A stretch of DNA of 64,000 nucleotides from Streptomyces sp. CB01635. GTDB taxonomy: Bacteria; Actinomycetota; Actinomycetes; Streptomycetales; Streptomycetaceae. Positions within the stretch are counted from its first letter, which is position 1; each line of letters begins with the position of its first letter. Under the pieces are notes generated by a model. It did no database searches and was not told the origin of the DNA. It saw only the letters and a list, made by a program, of their open reading frames with translations. Shown in pieces: positions 38,328-46,366 of the stretch. The DNA lies in the NCBI RefSeq assembly GCF_002803065.1, contig NZ_NNBL01000003.1, forward strand, positions 248,001 to 312,000, written 5' to 3'. A program made the translations under genes and the position numbers.

Positions 38328-39407
38328 ATGGCCACAGACCCGTGGAGCACGAGGCGAGGGGCGCCACGCGGTGGTGACGAGCGGTGGCCGCGCATCTGGA
38401 GTCACCGTGAGCAGCTCCTGACGGTGGCGCGCCGCAGATCCGTGAGTGCGGAGGACGCGGAGGACGCCGTGCAAGAGGCGATGCTACGTGCCGTGGAGCG
38501 GCCCGAGTCGGACGACGACCGGCTCGGCGACTGGCTGAAGACCGTAACCGTGCGGCTGTGTGCCGACCGGTATCAGCAGGTCCGCCGGGAGGTGGAGGCG
38601 GGCCGTCGGGCCGTGGCCGCCGCTGCGGTCGCGGCCCCGCTCGATGAGGCGGTCTGCGACCGGGACGAGGCGAGGTGGCTGGCGCGCAGGAGCGGGGAGC
38701 TGCCGGCCCGGCAGACCGAGGCCCTGCGCCTGAGGGCCGAGGATCTTGACGTGGGTCAGGTGGCCCGGCGGATGGGGCTCAGCTATCGCACGGTGGAGTC
38801 GCTCCTTGCCCGAGCCCGGCGCACTCTGCGCCACACGCTGGCCGGCACTCTGTCCGCCCTGGCCGCCTGGTCGTGTGGGTATCCGGTGCGGCGACTCGGC
38901 GCGGCCGGGCAGGCCGCGGTCGCCTCCACGGCAGCAGTCGCCTCCACCGCGGCGGCCGTGGCCGTTCTCGGTTTCGCCGTGCCGGCTCCGTCTCGGCCCG
39001 CGCCGCCGCGTCCCGCTCCGTCTTCCGTTCGCCAGACGCAGCCGGCGCAGGCCGGGTCCGTGCCCGACAGGGGCGTCGAGGCGATGCCTTCCGCGACCGG
39101 TTCCGCCGCGGATCCCGGCCGCGGCGTGCGTCCGGGCCGCAGCAACAGTGCGCCGACGGCGGGCCGCAACGCCCTGGGCTTCAAGCTGTCGGGGCCGGCG
39201 GGGGAGTCGGCGCCGCCCCGGGTGAGCGTCCCGTCCGAGCTGCGGCTTCCCTCACTTCCTGAGCAGCCTTCCACTGCGGAGCCCGGCCTCCCCGACGTTC
39301 CTACGGCGTCCGAAGTGCCGAAGACACTGCCCTCCGCCCTGCCGTCCGATGCAGTGCCCGGCGGATCCGCCCCGTGTGAGCCCGGCGTCCTACGACGCCT
39401 TGGGTGA
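38328..39407 (+). CDS. ECF-like sigma factor with C-terminal membrane anchor and Pro-rich tail
   Basis: The 359-residue protein begins with sigma-70 region 2 (about 24-88: AEDAEDAVQEAMLRAVERPE, RLGDWLKTVTVRLCADRY) and region 4 (about 122-172: LPARQTEALRLRAEDLDVGQ, MGLSYRTVESLLARARR). After this it continues into an Ala/Val-rich hydrophobic segment (about 193-219, with the duplicated AVASTAA) and then roughly 140 residues rich in Pro, Ser and Ala that would lie outside the cell. So the sigma factor appears membrane-tethered. ATG 38328 is chosen behind GAGG; upstream in-frame sequence lacks a good site. It converges on the transglycosylase gene with an 18-base overlap. Confidence 0.8.
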   Translation: MATDPWSTRRGAPRGGDERWPRIWSHREQLLTVARRRSVSAEDAEDAVQEAMLRAVERPESDDDRLGDWLKTVTVRLCADRYQQVRREVEAGRRAVAAAAVAAPLDEAVCDRDEARWLARRSGELPARQTEALRLRAEDLDVGQVARRMGLSYRTVESLLARARRTLRHTLAGTLSALAAWSCGYPVRRLGAAGQAAVASTAAVASTAAAVAVLGFAVPAPSRPAPPRPAPSSVRQTQPAQAGSVPDRGVEAMPSATGSAADPGRGVRPGRSNSAPTAGRNALGFKLSGPAGESAPPRVSVPSELRLPSLPEQPSTAEPGLPDVPTASEVPKTLPSALPSDAVPGGSAPCEPGVLRRLG

Positions 39408-40523
39408 GGGGAGCAGGGGGGACGGGCCGTACCCGGGTGACGGCAGCCGCAGGGAGGGCAGCGGGATCGGTTTCGGATCGTGGGACGGGGGCCGCTCGGT
39501 CGGGAGGCCGGGCAGCGTCGGCTTCGACTCGTGCCCTTCATTCCCGTTGTCGCCCGGAGGGGTGCTCTGCCCCGAGGGCGTGGCGGGCTGCTTCGACTCG
39601 TGGTCGTCCTTGTCCGGCTGGTACGACGGTTCGCGCTCGCCGGGGTGTCCGGCGGTCGCGACGGCTTGGTGCGCGTAGACCCGCATCCAGCTCAGCACCA
39701 GCTCCAGATACGAATCGGAATGGTTGTAGGCGAGCACGGCCTGACGGATACCGGCGTGCTGTGACAGGTCGCCGCCCGCCGTGCACAGATACCGCCCGGC
39801 GGCCAGCCAGGCGTCGTCGACCTGGTGCGGGTCGCGTACCCCGTCGCCGTTGCCGTCGCTGCCCCAGCGCCGCCAGGTGGACGGGATGAACTGGGCAGGG
39901 CCGACGGCGCGGTCCCAGACACGGTCGCCGTCCCAGGCACCGTGGTCGCTGTCGTGGATGGCCGCCACGCCCGGACTGCCGTCAAGTCGTGGGCCGAGTA
40001 TCGGACTTCGGGTACGGCCCTGCGCGTCCAGGGCCCCACCACGGGCATGTCCGGACTCCACCCGGCCGATCGCCGCGAGCAGCGGTACCTTGATCCCGCA
40101 CCCCGGCGCCTCGGACGCCAGCTCCTTCACCGCGCCCTGGTATGCCGCGAGGACCCGGCCCGGAATCCCGTAGGCCGTCGCCGCCACCGACAGTGTTTCG
40201 GCGTCGCCGCCCTCGCCCCTGTCCTTCAACGGCACCGGACGCGTCCCCGGTATGACCACCGGCGCATCGGGATACAGGGGCGGGCTGCCGCCACTCGCCT
40301 GGGACGGCGCAGCGGACGGACTTTGGGCCGCCACCGGCGACAGTGCAAGCTGCCAGACCGCCGCCGTCGCCATGCCGCCGGTCGCGGCGACGGCAACTGC
40401 CCCGCTGAGGATCTGGCGCCAGAGCAGTGATCTGTGCGTGCCGCCGCGGACGCGGGCGCGGCTTGTGCCTCGGCCGTCACGTCCCGTACGTCCCCTCGTA
40501 CGGCGGTCCGTGGCACGGTCCAT
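39390..40523 (-). CDS. Membrane-anchored lytic transglycosylase
   Basis: A 377-residue cell-wall enzyme. A basic N-terminus leads to one membrane segment (about 38-62), then a transglycosylase domain: LLAAIGRVESGHARGG with probable catalytic Glu156, GPAQFIPSTWRRWGSDGNGD and DDAWLAAGRYLC. The C-terminal 100 residues are Pro/Ser/Lys-rich and probably lie in the wall. This matches the streptomycete SLT-like (MltB-related) group that cleaves peptidoglycan glycan strands. It starts eight bases after the LivK-like gene, so it is the last gene of the importer operon, an unusual partner. Confidence 0.85.
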   Translation of the reverse strand: MDRATDRRTRGRTGRDGRGTSRARVRGGTHRSLLWRQILSGAVAVAATGGMATAAVWQLALSPVAAQSPSAAPSQASGGSPPLYPDAPVVIPGTRPVPLKDRGEGGDAETLSVAATAYGIPGRVLAAYQGAVKELASEAPGCGIKVPLLAAIGRVESGHARGGALDAQGRTRSPILGPRLDGSPGVAAIHDSDHGAWDGDRVWDRAVGPAQFIPSTWRRWGSDGNGDGVRDPHQVDDAWLAAGRYLCTAGGDLSQHAGIRQAVLAYNHSDSYLELVLSWMRVYAHQAVATAGHPGEREPSYQPDKDDHESKQPATPSGQSTPPGDNGNEGHESKPTLPGLPTERPPSHDPKPIPLPSLRLPSPGYGPSPLLPSPKAS

Positions 40524-40531
40524 GGGGCGGC

Positions 40532-41923
40532 TCACCAGCAGAACGCCTTTCCACCGGACATCGCCGTCCATCTGCCTCCCGAACCGCGCATCCCGAAGGC
40601 GCACTTGGTGTCGGTGGTCCCCTTGCCCGCGACGTAGGTCAGCGGAACGGTCAGGCCGTCGAAGCGCTGCCCGCGGAAGGTGGTGAGCTCCTTGATCAGA
40701 CCCGCCCTGCTGATCTCGCCCGCGCCGCGCGCCGCCTTCTCGAACACCTTCGCAGAGGCCCAGCCCTGCGCGGCCGCCGGGCCGGGCGCCTTCCCGCCGC
40801 CGTACTTGTTCCAGGCGGAGTCGAACTGGCCGAAGCCCGCCGCTGCCGAGCCCGTGAAGGGGAACGCGGGCGTCACTGCGAGTACGTCCTTGAGGCCGGG
40901 CTTGGAGGCGGTGGCGCCGTCCACCGTGGCGCCCGGCTGCAGGAACTGCGGGGTGAAGTTCTGCCGGCTGCAGGACGAGGCGACCCTGTTCACGGTGTTG
41001 GGGTCCCCGGTGACCAGCATCAGCTCGACGCCCGCGTTGCGCGCCTGGATGCACTCGGCCGTGAAGTCTGGTTGCGTCACCGAGATCTTCGCGTTGTACA
41101 CGGGATCGAGGCCATAGCGCTCGGCCGCCTTGCCGCTGCCGAAGAACCGGTCCTGGACATGCGTGCACGCCTCGGAATCGGTGCAGAAGAGAGCGCCGAG
41201 CTTCTTGCCCTTGCCGTATTTCGCGCCGACCTGGGCGAGGCCGTCGAGCGCGGAGTTGGTGCCGGGGCACTCGCTGAACAGCATCGGGCTCGCGGTCCAT
41301 GCGGTGGTCGAGCAGTCTCCGCCGACGACGGGGACCTTCTTCTTCTCGACGTAGCTCTTCCAGGCGTTCATGGTCTGCGTGGTGGTGAACGAGGCGACGA
41401 TCGCGACCACCTTGCGCTGCTCGACCAGCTCCTGCATCTGGCTGCGGCCCTTGGACGCGTCGGCGCCGTCGTCCATGACGATCACCTGGACCTTGCGCCC
41501 GTTGATCCCGCCCTGCGCGTTGACGGTCGCCGCCCAGGCCTGCAGGGCGCGCGGGCCCTGCGCGAACGCGACGCCGCCGGGCCCCGAGGTCGTCCCGACG
41601 CTGCCGATGACGATGGGCCCGCCGCCGCCCTTGGTCGTCTTGCCCCCGCTGCCCGAGGCGGAGCCGCCGCTGCTGCTGCCGTTGCCGGTGCCCGCCCCGC
41701 TCCCGGACGCCGCGTCACCCGACGCGGCCTCGCCCGATGTGGCATCGGCCGATCCATCGGCGCCGACGGTGGTGTCCGCGCCGGCGGCCCCGGTGGCGAC
41801 TTGGCCCCCGCCGCCGACGGAACGGACGACGGTGTCGTGGTCGACCCGGCTGCCGCAGGCGGCGAGCACCAGGCTCAGCGCCGCCACGGCCGCCGCTGTG
41901 GCGCGCGTACGGGTTGGGATCAT
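40532..41923 (-). CDS. ABC transporter substrate-binding lipoprotein, branched-chain-amino-acid type (LivK-like)
   Basis: A 463-residue lipoprotein with lipobox LSLVLAAC, so Cys23 would be lipidated. A long Gly/Ser/Ala linker (about 35-95) separates it from the periplasmic-binding domain, which starts IVIGSVGTTSGPGG and continues with WAATVNAQGGINGRKVQVIVMDD, typical of the LivK/Peripla_BP_6 family. ATG 41923 follows GGAGGAG. The many Cys residues (four pairs) are notable for an exported protein. It lies 76 bases behind livF in the same operon. Confidence 0.88.
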   Translation of the reverse strand: MIPTRTRATAAAVAALSLVLAACGSRVDHDTVVRSVGGGGQVATGAAGADTTVGADGSADATSGEAASGDAASGSGAGTGNGSSSGGSASGSGGKTTKGGGGPIVIGSVGTTSGPGGVAFAQGPRALQAWAATVNAQGGINGRKVQVIVMDDGADASKGRSQMQELVEQRKVVAIVASFTTTQTMNAWKSYVEKKKVPVVGGDCSTTAWTASPMLFSECPGTNSALDGLAQVGAKYGKGKKLGALFCTDSEACTHVQDRFFGSGKAAERYGLDPVYNAKISVTQPDFTAECIQARNAGVELMLVTGDPNTVNRVASSCSRQNFTPQFLQPGATVDGATASKPGLKDVLAVTPAFPFTGSAAAGFGQFDSAWNKYGGGKAPGPAAAQGWASAKVFEKAARGAGEISRAGLIKELTTFRGQRFDGLTVPLTYVAGKGTTDTKCAFGMRGSGGRWTAMSGGKAFCW

Positions 41924-41999
41924 GGTCTCCTCCACGGAGCGGGTACGAAGTCATGCGCGTCATGCGCGTGCTGCGGTCGGTGGCAGGGCCCGACGGGGG

Positions 42000-42695
42000 T
42001 CAGGTGTGGGCGCCGAGGTACTGGGCGATCAGCCGGTCGCTGTCCAACTCTCCTGGCTCTCCGGCGAATTCGATGCGGCCGCGGTTCATCAGATAGACGT
42101 AGTCGGCCAGTTCGAGGGCGCGTGCGACGTACTGCTCGACGAGGAGCAGTGCGCGGCCGTCGTCGGCCAGCCGGCCGAGAAACTCGAAGATCTCGTCGAC
42201 GACCACAGGTGCGAGGCCCATCGACACCTCGTCGAGCAGCACGTAGTCGGCGTCGGCGACATAGGCGTGGGCGAGCGCCAGCATTTGCTGCTGGCCGCCG
42301 CTCAGCGATCCCGCGAGCTGGCCGAGTTTCTGGCTCAGAGCGGGGAAGGCGGAGACGGCGCGCTCGACGGCCTCGTCCAGGTCGCCGCCCGCCGCCTGGA
42401 TGAGGATGTTCTCCTTCACGGTCAGGGTCGGGAACACCCCGCGCCCTTCGGGGACATGGCAGACACCGTTGCGGGCCAGGGTGTGCGGGCGCTTGCCCGT
42501 GAGGTCCTTTCCGTCCACGCTCAGGCGTCCGGAGGAGGGTGTGAGGAGGCCGGACGCGACCCTCAACAGGGTTGTCTTTCCAGCACCGTTGGTGCCGAGC
42601 AGGGCCACCACGGACTTCGGGGGGAGCCACAGACAGACGTCGCGCAGGACGCGTGTGCCGCCGTATCCGGCGCTTATGTTGTCGAGTTCCAGCAC
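42000..42695 (-). CDS. livF: ABC transporter ATP-binding protein LivF-like
   Basis: A 231-residue ATPase: Walker A GTNGAGKTT, Q-loop PEGRGVFPTLTVKEN, signature LSGGQQQMLALAHA, Walker B ADYVLLDEVSMGLAP, and the LVEQYV segment typical of LivF. The usual Glu after the Walker B Asp is present. The start is GTG sharing one base with the livG stop (TAGTG). It pairs with LivG to drive the fused LivHM permease. Confidence 0.9.
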   Translation of the reverse strand: MLELDNISAGYGGTRVLRDVCLWLPPKSVVALLGTNGAGKTTLLRVASGLLTPSSGRLSVDGKDLTGKRPHTLARNGVCHVPEGRGVFPTLTVKENILIQAAGGDLDEAVERAVSAFPALSQKLGQLAGSLSGGQQQMLALAHAYVADADYVLLDEVSMGLAPVVVDEIFEFLGRLADDGRALLLVEQYVARALELADYVYLMNRGRIEFAGEPGELDSDRLIAQYLGAHT

Positions 42696-43516
42696 TACGC
42701 GGCCTCCGATCCCAGGTAGGCGGCGCGCACGGCGGAGCTGGCGCGCACCTCGGCCGGGGTGCCCTCAAAGATCATCTGACCGAAGTCGAGTACGTACAGG
42801 TAGTCGCAGACCGCCATGACGAGACCCATGTCGTGTTCCACGAGCAGGACACCACAGCCGCGTTCGGCCACGACCCTGGTGACGATCTCGCCGAACTTCT
42901 CGGTCTCCGCGGTGTCGAGGCCGGACGACGGCTCGTCGAGCAGCAGCATCGAGAAGTCGCCGGCCAGGACCCGGCCGAGGTCGACGAGGCGGCGCTGCCC
43001 TGTGGAGAGCGAGCCCGCGATCTCGTGGCGCAGGGCGCGCAGGCCGCACAGTTCGAGGACCCCCTCGGTGGCGGCGCGCACGGCCTTTGTCTCGGCGGGG
43101 GTGGACAGGAGCTGCTTGAGGGGGTGACTGCGGGCCAGTCCTGCCTCGCGCCCGAGGGCGATGTTCTGCTCGACTGTGAGGGAGTCGAACAGGTCCATCC
43201 GCTGGAAGGTCCGCCCGAGGCCGAGCTGGGCGCGGGCGGCGGGTGGGCGGCCGGTGATGTCCTTGCCGAAGAGGTGGATCTCCCCTTGGGAGGGGCGCAG
43301 CAGCCCGGAGCAGGCATTGAAGGTGGTGGTCTTGCCCGCGCCGTTGGGGCCGATGAGTCCGGTGACGCGGCCGAGGGGTGCGTCGAAGGCGGCCGAGTCC
43401 ACGGCGGTGTTGCCGCCGAAACGGATGGTGAGGTCCTTGATCTGCAGGCCCGTCGACTCCGCGTCGGCCGCGCTCTCGGCCTCCCTCGGCCCCATGGAGT
43501 CGTTGCCCTCGCTCAT
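42695..43516 (-). CDS. livG: ABC transporter ATP-binding protein LivG-like
   Basis: A 273-residue ATPase with Walker A GPNGAGKTTTFN, LGRTFQRMDLFDSLTVEQN, signature LSTGQRRLVDLGR, Walker B FSMLLLDEPSSGLD and LVEHDMGLVM, a LivG hallmark. The N-terminal 20 residues are acidic. The start ATG 43516 overlaps the permease stop by four bases. The open frame upstream belongs to the permease gene's shadow. Confidence 0.9.
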   Translation of the reverse strand: MSEGNDSMGPREAESAADAESTGLQIKDLTIRFGGNTAVDSAAFDAPLGRVTGLIGPNGAGKTTTFNACSGLLRPSQGEIHLFGKDITGRPPAARAQLGLGRTFQRMDLFDSLTVEQNIALGREAGLARSHPLKQLLSTPAETKAVRAATEGVLELCGLRALRHEIAGSLSTGQRRLVDLGRVLAGDFSMLLLDEPSSGLDTAETEKFGEIVTRVVAERGCGVLLVEHDMGLVMAVCDYLYVLDFGQMIFEGTPAEVRASSAVRAAYLGSEAA

Positions 43517-45486
43517 CGCGCGACCTCCTTCGTCAGTCCCGCGCCGACCCGGACCCTCGCGGGCCGGGCCTGGGCGCGACGCGCCTTCCTGGCCGCCGTC
43601 AGGCGCTGGGCCGCGGGGCCCGGTGCATCGAGACGCTCGTCGGACCGCGAACCCGCCGGCTCTTCGGGCGGCTGCCCGGTGCCGCGGCGCCGGGCAGCGC
43701 CCGCCTCGTACAGCGCGACGAGGAGCGCGCCGAAGCCGAAGAGCACCGGGAGCGCCTGGGCGAAGGTGCCATTGGTGAGGTACGCCGGGACCACCGCGAC
43801 CAGCACCGCTGCGAGGGGCGGGCCCGCCGAGCGCAGGCCGGCGCAGAGCACCAGGACGGTCAGCCAGGTCAGTGAGGTGTACGAGAGGAAGGGTGCGCCC
43901 GTCGCCGACTGGCCCTGGGCCGCGTACAGCGCCCCCGCGACCCCGGCGACGAACGCGGAGATGGCGAAGACGGTGACCCGGGTGACGTTCACTCCGAGGC
44001 CGAGGGTGGAGAGCGTCGTCGGCGAGTCGGCCATGGCGCGCAGCAGCCGCCCGAGCCGGCTGCGGCCGACGAGTGCGATGAGGAGGGATCCGGCGACGGC
44101 GAAGGCGAGCAGGACGTAGTAGAAGGCTGCGTCGGTCTCGAAGAGGCCGGGACGGGGCGCGGGCAGCGTGTTGGTGGCTCCGAACATCCACGACGTTCCG
44201 TAGACCGCCCGCTCGAGGAGCAGCCCGAGCCCGAAGGTGGCCAGGGCGAGATACAGGCCGGAGAGCCGGATCGCGGGGATCGCCACCAGCATGCCCACCG
44301 GCACGGCGGCCGCCCCGGCGAGCAGTACGGCGATCAGCCACGGCAGTCCGGCGCCGACCGCCAGATGCGAGAACGTCGACGCGCCCACCGCGACCAGGGC
44401 GGCGTGCGCGAGAGAGACCTGCCCCGAGGTGCGGACAAGCAGCTGCAGCGAGGCGAAGATCAGCACGAACACCAACGCCGCCGAATACACGGGAAGTTTG
44501 GACTCGGCCACGATCGGTATGCCCGCCGCGAGCACGACCGCGGCGACCGCCAGGATCCGCGCGGTGGCACGGCTCACCAGCGGCCGGGACGCCGGCGCCG
44601 GGCGGTGTCCGCCGATCTCGGTGAGTCTGCCGCGGCCGACCAGGAGGAGCGCCACGAACAGCACCACGAACGGCATCGCGGGCGGCAGCCCCGAGAACGT
44701 CTCGGAGTGGGACACCCACTTGGTGGCGAGGGCGGCGAGGATGCCGATGAGCAGTCCACCGGCGTAGGTCAGCGGGAGGCTGGAGAAGAGTCCGACGGCC
44801 GCGGCCCCGTACGCCTGCACCACCAAGAGGGTCAACAGGAGGACGTCCAGACCGAGTTGAGGGGCAAGCAGGACTCCCGAGGCGGCGGCGAACCAGCAGC
44901 CGATGAGCCAGGCCCGGCTGCGCACGGCGAACGCGCTGGTCCCGGAGAGCTCCAGGAGATCCGGGTCGTCGACGACGGCTCGCATCCGGACGCCCATCGA
45001 GGAGAGCCGGAAGAAGGCGAAGAACCCGAGTGCGCAGACCGCCGCCACGATCGCCGAGGTCAACTGGTCGATGCCGACATTGACTCCGATCACGGTGACC
45101 GTGTCGGTGGGCAGGAAGCCGGGGAAGTCGAGGGCGGCGCCGCCATAGCCCGCGAGCAGCGCGCTCATGATGACCAGTTGCAGTCCGACGGTGGCAACGA
45201 TCTTCGTGGCCGCGGTGCCTGCGGCCAGCGAGCGGGTGACGCGTTCCATGAGCAGCGCGATGAGCGGCGGTACGACGATCACGGCGACGGCGAGCGCGAG
45301 GGGCCAGGGCAGTCCGCGCAGGGTGCGCAGGTCGTAGTAGACGAACGCGGACACGGCGGCGATGGCACCGTGCGCGAAGTTGAAGATGCCCGACGTCTTG
45401 TAGGTGAGCACCAGACCCATGGCAGCGAGACCGTAGACGGATCCGGTGGTGATGCCGACGACGAGGAACGGCAGCAGATCACTCAT
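43513..45486 (-). CDS. Fused LivH-LivM ABC permease
   Basis: The 657-residue protein contains both permease halves in one chain. Residues of about 1-285 match LivH (GITTGSVYGLAAMGLVLTYK, GIFNFAHGAIAAVSAFVYYD), and about 310-600 match LivM (SGQVSLAHAALVAVGASTFS, RLSGLYLALATFGLG, GRSRLGRLLRAMADSPTT). The C-terminal 60 residues are Arg/Ala-rich and cytoplasmic. ATG 45486 overlaps the upstream gene's stop. Such fusions occur in actinobacteria and guarantee one-to-one assembly. Confidence 0.9.
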   Translation of the reverse strand: MSDLLPFLVVGITTGSVYGLAAMGLVLTYKTSGIFNFAHGAIAAVSAFVYYDLRTLRGLPWPLALAVAVIVVPPLIALLMERVTRSLAAGTAATKIVATVGLQLVIMSALLAGYGGAALDFPGFLPTDTVTVIGVNVGIDQLTSAIVAAVCALGFFAFFRLSSMGVRMRAVVDDPDLLELSGTSAFAVRSRAWLIGCWFAAASGVLLAPQLGLDVLLLTLLVVQAYGAAAVGLFSSLPLTYAGGLLIGILAALATKWVSHSETFSGLPPAMPFVVLFVALLLVGRGRLTEIGGHRPAPASRPLVSRATARILAVAAVVLAAGIPIVAESKLPVYSAALVFVLIFASLQLLVRTSGQVSLAHAALVAVGASTFSHLAVGAGLPWLIAVLLAGAAAVPVGMLVAIPAIRLSGLYLALATFGLGLLLERAVYGTSWMFGATNTLPAPRPGLFETDAAFYYVLLAFAVAGSLLIALVGRSRLGRLLRAMADSPTTLSTLGLGVNVTRVTVFAISAFVAGVAGALYAAQGQSATGAPFLSYTSLTWLTVLVLCAGLRSAGPPLAAVLVAVVPAYLTNGTFAQALPVLFGFGALLVALYEAGAARRRGTGQPPEEPAGSRSDERLDAPGPAAQRLTAARKARRAQARPARVRVGAGLTKEVAR

Positions 45487-45941
45487 GCCGCACACACCCC
45501 GCACGGGTCGACCTGGCCGACACCGACGGGTGCCACGTCCTTGCCCGCCACCAGTGGGCAGTCAGGGTGGTGCGCGCGGTCCATGCCCTCGGCCCGCACC
45601 AGCGGCAGGGGGAGCGTGGTGTCCGTCGGCCCGCTGCGGCGGGTGCGCGTCGCGGGGGACGTGTCCTCGTCGTCGTCCGCGGGAGCGAGGGCGATCAGCG
45701 AGATGCGGCGCTCGCCGAGCGTGCGGCGGGCGCGTAGCAGCCACAGGCAGAGGCCGCCGGCGCAGACCGCGAACCCGGCGACGCCGAGGTTCAGCCAGGC
45801 CGCCTGCCGCGCCGTCGACACCGTGCCCCCTGCGCCGAACCAGGCGGTCACGATCAGGGCGAGCCCGGCGAGGGTGGTGCCGCAGACGGTCACCACGTCC
45901 CGGTCGCGCCAGGGCACAGTGCGTCCGTCCACGCCGCTCAT
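45483..45941 (-). CDS. Small membrane protein with Cys-containing tail, Liv-type operon
   Basis: A 152-residue protein with two hydrophobic segments (about 18-38 and 46-67), a charged middle and a C-terminus with HHPDCPLVAG and DPCGVCAA, where a CxxC motif could bind metal or form a disulfide. I do not recognise the family. Four-base overlaps at both ends tie it to the LivHM permease and the upstream membrane protein, so it probably works with the importer. Confidence 0.7.
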   Translation of the reverse strand: MSGVDGRTVPWRDRDVVTVCGTTLAGLALIVTAWFGAGGTVSTARQAAWLNLGVAGFAVCAGGLCLWLLRARRTLGERRISLIALAPADDDEDTSPATRTRRSGPTDTTLPLPLVRAEGMDRAHHPDCPLVAGKDVAPVGVGQVDPCGVCAA

Positions 45942-46366
45942 CGAACCTCCCCTTCGCCGAAGGGAGTCGGAGCGGACCGCTCGGGCTCGGCCGGGGAGGC
46001 GGCCGAGCCCGGGGAGACCGAAGCAGCCCGCTCGCGTCCGGGGGGTGCCAGGACGGCACCGTTGCCGTCCTGGCTCCCGGCGAGGGCGATCGCGTCGGCA
46101 CCGCCGGCCGCCCGCAGCGCCTGCTCGATGCGGTCGAGCTTGCGCCACTCGTCGCGCAGGTCCGCCGAGAGCCACAACGCGGTCGAGAGGCCGAGCAGGA
46201 ACAGGCTGCCGAGCCCGGCACTGACGACGTACGGCAACTGCTCGGCGGGATACGGCGTACCGCTCACCCCGCGCCAGCCGATGACAAGGGTTGCGGCGCC
46301 CGCCAGCGCGGTCAACGCAGCGGTCAGCCTGTCCCACTGACTGCGTATCCGGGTCACGATGTCCAT
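45938..46366 (-). CDS. Small membrane protein, Liv-type operon
   Basis: A 142-residue protein with two hydrophobic segments (about 15-30 and 50-69, LPYVVSAGLGSLFLLGLSTALW), a short helical linker (LRDEWRKLDRIEQALRAAGG) and a polar Pro/Ser-rich tail. No family is recognised. Its start overlaps the upstream gene by 13 bases and its end overlaps the next by four. Confidence 0.7.
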   Translation of the reverse strand: MDIVTRIRSQWDRLTAALTALAGAATLVIGWRGVSGTPYPAEQLPYVVSAGLGSLFLLGLSTALWLSADLRDEWRKLDRIEQALRAAGGADAIALAGSQDGNGAVLAPPGRERAASVSPGSAASPAEPERSAPTPFGEGEVR

